From: Lentinula raphanica
Taxonomy: Eukaryota > Basidiomycota > Agaricomycetes > Agaricales > Omphalotaceae
Reading direction: 5' to 3'
Assembly: GCA_027919835.1 (NCBI GenBank)
Contig: JANVFP010000028.1
Span: 496,001-560,000, forward strand
DNA length: 64,000 nucleotides
This document shows positions 61,001-64,000 of this stretch, one piece after another. Numbering within the stretch: the stretch's first letter is position 1; each line of letters begins with the position of its first letter. Under the pieces are notes generated by a model, which saw only the letters and a list, made by a program, of their open reading frames with translations, was not told the origin of the DNA and did not search any database. A program made the translations under genes and the position numbers.

Positions 61001-63791
61001 TTCCCCATTCTTCCGCTGTATATCGCCACATAGATTGGTTTTTTCATCGAAGGAATGTTTCAACTGATCCCTTTCATCGGAGCTCTGTTTGGATTCACTC
61101 TAGACGTGATTGAATCAGCACAAAGGAAGGAAAGAAGAGACGGGATTGCGCTCATTGACCTTCAATTTTTCGACCGATTTCTGAAGTTCATCTTCGCGCT
61201 GTCTAGATTGTTCAACAAGCTCTTGAAGTTCATCCCGACGCTTCTTGATTTCTTTGATCGCGGTTTCTTTGTCCGTCAGACTCTTTGAACTCTGAGCACG
61301 AACTTGCTCAAGCTGAAGTTGATATTCATCGGTCCTTTTCTGTGAAAATTCTTCGTCGGGAGATGAGAAGCCAAACGGGCATCGTTGACGCACCTGTAAC
61401 CTATCGATCGTCTGACGTTGTTCAGATGTTTCTTGACACAACTTTGTTTTGTCGCCGGAGAGTTCCTCCTTGACGGCAAGCAAGTTGTGAAGTCGGCCGT
61501 TCAACGTAGAAACTTCGCCCTGAAATATTCTATGAGATGAAGGTAAGATAATCAAATGACGGCTGTACCGTGAGGCGGTTGATCTCTGTCTTCGATTGCT
61601 CTACCACTTGCAAATTATCGCCGCTGAGTTCAGCATTGACACTGAGCGAGTTTTGAAGCTGATCGTTCAATGCAGAGACTTCATCCTGTAATTTGCTTTG
61701 AAATGCGATGAGGAGAGTATTGTTTACCGCTATACCTTTGAAGTATTGGCCTCTGTCTTCCATTGCTCTATCTCTGCCGCGAGCCGATCCCTCTCTTGGA
61801 GGATTGTAGTTGCTTGTGCCGAAGCGCGCCCCAACTGATCTTCCAATTCACTGCATCTTGTTGAATTCTCTTGGCATTTCACCTACAACGGGATGTATTT
61901 GTGTAAAGCTCGAATATGGAAGAGATACATACCGTCAAGTCACTGATCTGGCCGTCTGCTTTGGTCTTATCCATAGCGGCCTGAGCCAACTGTCCCCGTA
62001 AGTCGTGAACCGTGGTTTCTGAGGCCGCATGACTGGTTTTCAACGCTGAAATCTGTGCCTGCAGTCCTTGAACCGTGGTTTCTGAGGCCGCATGACTGGT
62101 TTTCAACGCTGAAATCTGTGCCTGCAGTCCTTCAATCTCTTTTTGCTTCGTTTTGAGTTTGGCATTCTAATGAACACACGGTATCAGTGATGTCAACACC
62201 AAATGGAGTGGACGACTCACGACTTGTAGTTCATTTGAGGTCGCAGAATCATCCAGCAGAGATTGTAATTTCTTGATCTCTTCTTCTTTTTGTTCCTACA
62301 CAAATATCGCTTAGTACTATGACTGAAATTGAGAGAACTAATCACCCACAAGTTCCGACTTCTTTGCGCGGGCTAATTCATTGATTTTGTGCTGGAGGTC
62401 TGCGATCTCTTCATCCTTTTGCTGGTACATGTCGGATTTTGATTTGAACAGGGTTGAGCACTAGAGAACTCACTTTTTGGGCCCCCTCATTCAAGCTACC
62501 TTGATCAACTAGTCTTGTCCGCAGCTCCTCGAGCATCGCATCCTTACGCTGCTGGACAATACGGTGAGCTTAAAGTACCGGTGAATATAGCCACACCCAC
62601 TAAAGCATCTTGATGAGATATCCCTTGCTCATCTGAATTTTTCTTCGCTTCGCGATGCGCGAGCTAGTAAATAAAGATTCAGTATCTGTAACCATGATTA
62701 TACAAGAGAGACGACGAACCTCCAAGGCGGCGTAGTCTTCTTTCAGCAGGTCGAGATCATTAACTAACTGCGCATTGGCTTCCTCCAGCTTATTCTTATC
62801 CAAATCCGTTCGCTCAGACAATTGATCTATTTCAAGCTGCATGTTGTCGAGGTCGTCTAACAACTCTGACTTCATCTTCTCGACTTTCGAGAGTTCTGTT
62901 TCGAGCGTTCCGCACTTGCTGGAGAGTTCCGTAAGTTGTACCTGTATCGCGGTCTTCTCACCCTCTATGGCCTTTTTTTCATCCTCGACCACCTTCTTTG
63001 CGTCCTCGAGAGCCTTCTTTGTGTCCTCGAAAGCCTTCTTTGTGTCCTCAAAAGCCTTCTTTTCATCCTTGATAACCTTCCTTGTGTCCTCGACATCCTT
63101 CTTCAAAGAGTCACATTCAGCTTGCCAACGCTCGTTAGATGTCTAAAACATTAGACGGACATAAGGACATAAGGAAGGCTAGAAATTTGACAGCATACCT
63201 CCGAATTCTTATTAGCTTGGGTGAGCTTATTGTTGCACTCCGTCAACGATTTGATTTGGGATCTAAGCTCGTGGCATTCGGACTGACCTTGTCAGTACAG
63301 CATATACAAGATAGCAGACTAGCGCAACATACCTCTAAAGACTTTATGGTGGCGTCTCTTTCGGCAATGACTTCCTCGTGCCTCTGTTTCGTGGCGGTCA
63401 GAACTTAGAACTGAACCCAGCAAATATTTACCTTTGCATCTTGAGCTTGAGTTCCCGCCTGGACCTGACCACTTTGATTCGTACTTGAATTCTGATTTTG
63501 AAAACGTTCCACGAGCATCTTCAGCGCCACAACTTGAGACTCTGCGTTCGTCGCCTTTGATGATTCGGCAGCCATCTGGGCCTTGAGCTGATACATCATT
63601 CGTTCTTTCGCCTGAACCTCTGCCTCGAGTTCACCAATCCTATCAAAACCTTTCCGTTTCCGAGATTGTTGATCATTGCCGAATAAAGACTGAACGCGGA
63701 AATCTGTCTTGCTAGCATTGGCCTGTGACTGGTTTGCACTGAATATTGTCACGTCGATTCTACCGGGAAGCAGACGTACATCGATTGCCAT
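58072..63791 (-). CDS. CC2: large multi-exon coiled-coil protein with C-terminal SDEED domain
   Basis: The start ATG at 63791 opens MAIDVRLLPGRIDVTIFSAN. An N-terminal coiled coil (IGELEAEVQAKERMMYQL) is followed by a long series of short coiled-coil exons (about 63380 to 60300), a Pro/Thr-rich repeat (PSMPTN units), a basic and acidic linker (SDDEDGSDQESRR), and the C-terminal domain (about 59270-58280) with SPWNRALAHKF, FWSYGLNATEILGDN, MSDEEDDVREVEVEG and YWRHPDFDDLF. The frame ends at 58072, or slightly earlier if a last intron is used. Roughly 1400 residues are expected. It carries a 63-bp and a 21-bp repeat array in the coil. It is paralogous to CC1 and CC3. No named domain is known to me; a scaffold role is inference. 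Confidence 0.7.
60034..60113 (-). repeat. 18-bp minisatellite in CC2 (PSMPTN units)
   Basis: About four tandem 18-bp units (GGGTTGGTGGGCATCGAA on the plus strand) encode PSMPTN repeats in the Pro/Thr-rich linker between the coiled coil and the SDEED domain. Units differ by one or two bases. Confidence 0.85.
62007..62132 (-). repeat. Perfect 63-bp tandem duplication in CC2
   Basis: Copies at 62007-62069 and 62070-62132 are identical as far as I can read. Each encodes 21 residues (three heptads) of coiled coil, including KTSHAASETTV and LQAQISAL. Confidence 0.9.
62985..63090 (-). repeat. 21-bp heptad array in CC2 (KKAFEDT-type)
   Basis: Tandem 21-bp units encode K-K-A-F-E-D-T/E-type heptads (KKAFEDT, KKAFEDT, KKALEDA, KKVVEDE, KKAIEGE). 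The two central units are nearly identical; the outer ones have diverged. One unit is one coiled-coil heptad. Confidence 0.85.
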
Positions 63792-63928
63792 GATAGACGT
63801 TTGAGCGGTAGGTCTTTTCTATATCCGGTTTTAGACCTGCTAGTAGTAATTCAACCGAACCGCAGACGTACATCGATTTCCATGGTGGACGATTGAGCGG
63901 TAGGTCTATTCTATATCGAGTTTTAGAC
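63771..63928. repeat. Duplicated 5' end of CC2 (92-bp spacing)
   Basis: The segments 63771-63836 and 63863-63928 are nearly identical (about 66 bp each), including the start codon context. The gene-proximal copy contains the CC2 start; the distal copy contains a second ATG (63883). Confidence 0.8.
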
Positions 63929-64000
63929 TTTTAAAAGTTGTATATATTGCAATTTGTCGAAGGACATACCTTGTCGCCTGCTGAACCACGTATCGTTTGG

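Noticed and set aside
1..64000. CRISPR arrays, operons, rRNA genes
   Set aside because: No spaced direct-repeat array and no rRNA signature; the many short introns show eukaryotic nuclear DNA.

Overview
The window looks like nuclear DNA of a mushroom-forming basidiomycete (Agaricomycetes). Genes are cut by many very short introns (about 50-60 bp, GT-AG, a few GC-AG). The transposon and accessory families are ones known to me from agaric genomes: Tnp2 (CACTA) transposase, a Tet/JBP-like dioxygenase, a Ulp1-type protease, WD40 proteins with a C-terminal membrane anchor, and a DUF6698-like relic. There is no operon structure and no bacterial signal. Gene calls come from reading frames, splice sites and remembered family motifs only; no database search was possible.

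Layout. 1-154: last exon of a paralogue of the gene at 39.4-41.1 kb. 434-4727: full-length Tnp2 transposase. 6.5-8.2 kb: relics of glutathione reductase and a DUF6698-like gene. 8.6-10.1 kb: intact WD40 membrane protein. 10.1-13 kb: mostly empty. 13-15.5 kb: scraps, including VTC4-like and Argonaute-like pieces. 15.98-17.17 kb: RING gene 1. 17.7-19.6 kb: decayed MFS transporter. 20.1-21.7 kb: intact Tet/JBP-like gene. 24.4-26.0 kb: second WD40 membrane protein. 26.4-27.3 kb: small intact gene of unknown function. 29.6-36.7 kb: very large coiled-coil gene (CC1). 36.8-37.8 kb: short paralogue of its C-terminal domain (CC3). 38.2-39.0 kb: single-pass membrane protein. 39.4-41.1 kb: coiled-coil gene with a Trp-rich domain. 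42.3-44.2 kb: relics of fatty-acid 2-hydroxylase and perhaps an amino-acid transporter. 45.2-46.2 kb: RING gene 2. 48.9-52.1 kb: dead dual-specificity phosphatase. 53.0-54.8 kb: Ulp1-like protease with one frameshift. 57.0-58.0 kb: RING gene 3. 58.1-63.8 kb: second large coiled-coil gene (CC2).

Two patterns stand out. First, several genes resembling conserved single-copy functions occur here only as broken relics, while the lineage-specific and transposon-linked genes are mostly intact, so this looks like a fast-changing accessory region. Second, three paralogues (CC1, CC2, CC3) share an uncharacterised C-terminal domain marked by SxWN and MSDEED motifs. The two large ones carry long coiled-coil regions, and in CC1 these grew by tandem duplication of intron-bounded exons at several scales. 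CC2 ends tail-to-tail with RING gene 3, and two more RING paralogues with the same RING-splitting intron lie in the window. I propose the coiled-coil/SDEED and RING families as the best candidate for an undescribed system here; any functional link between them is inference.
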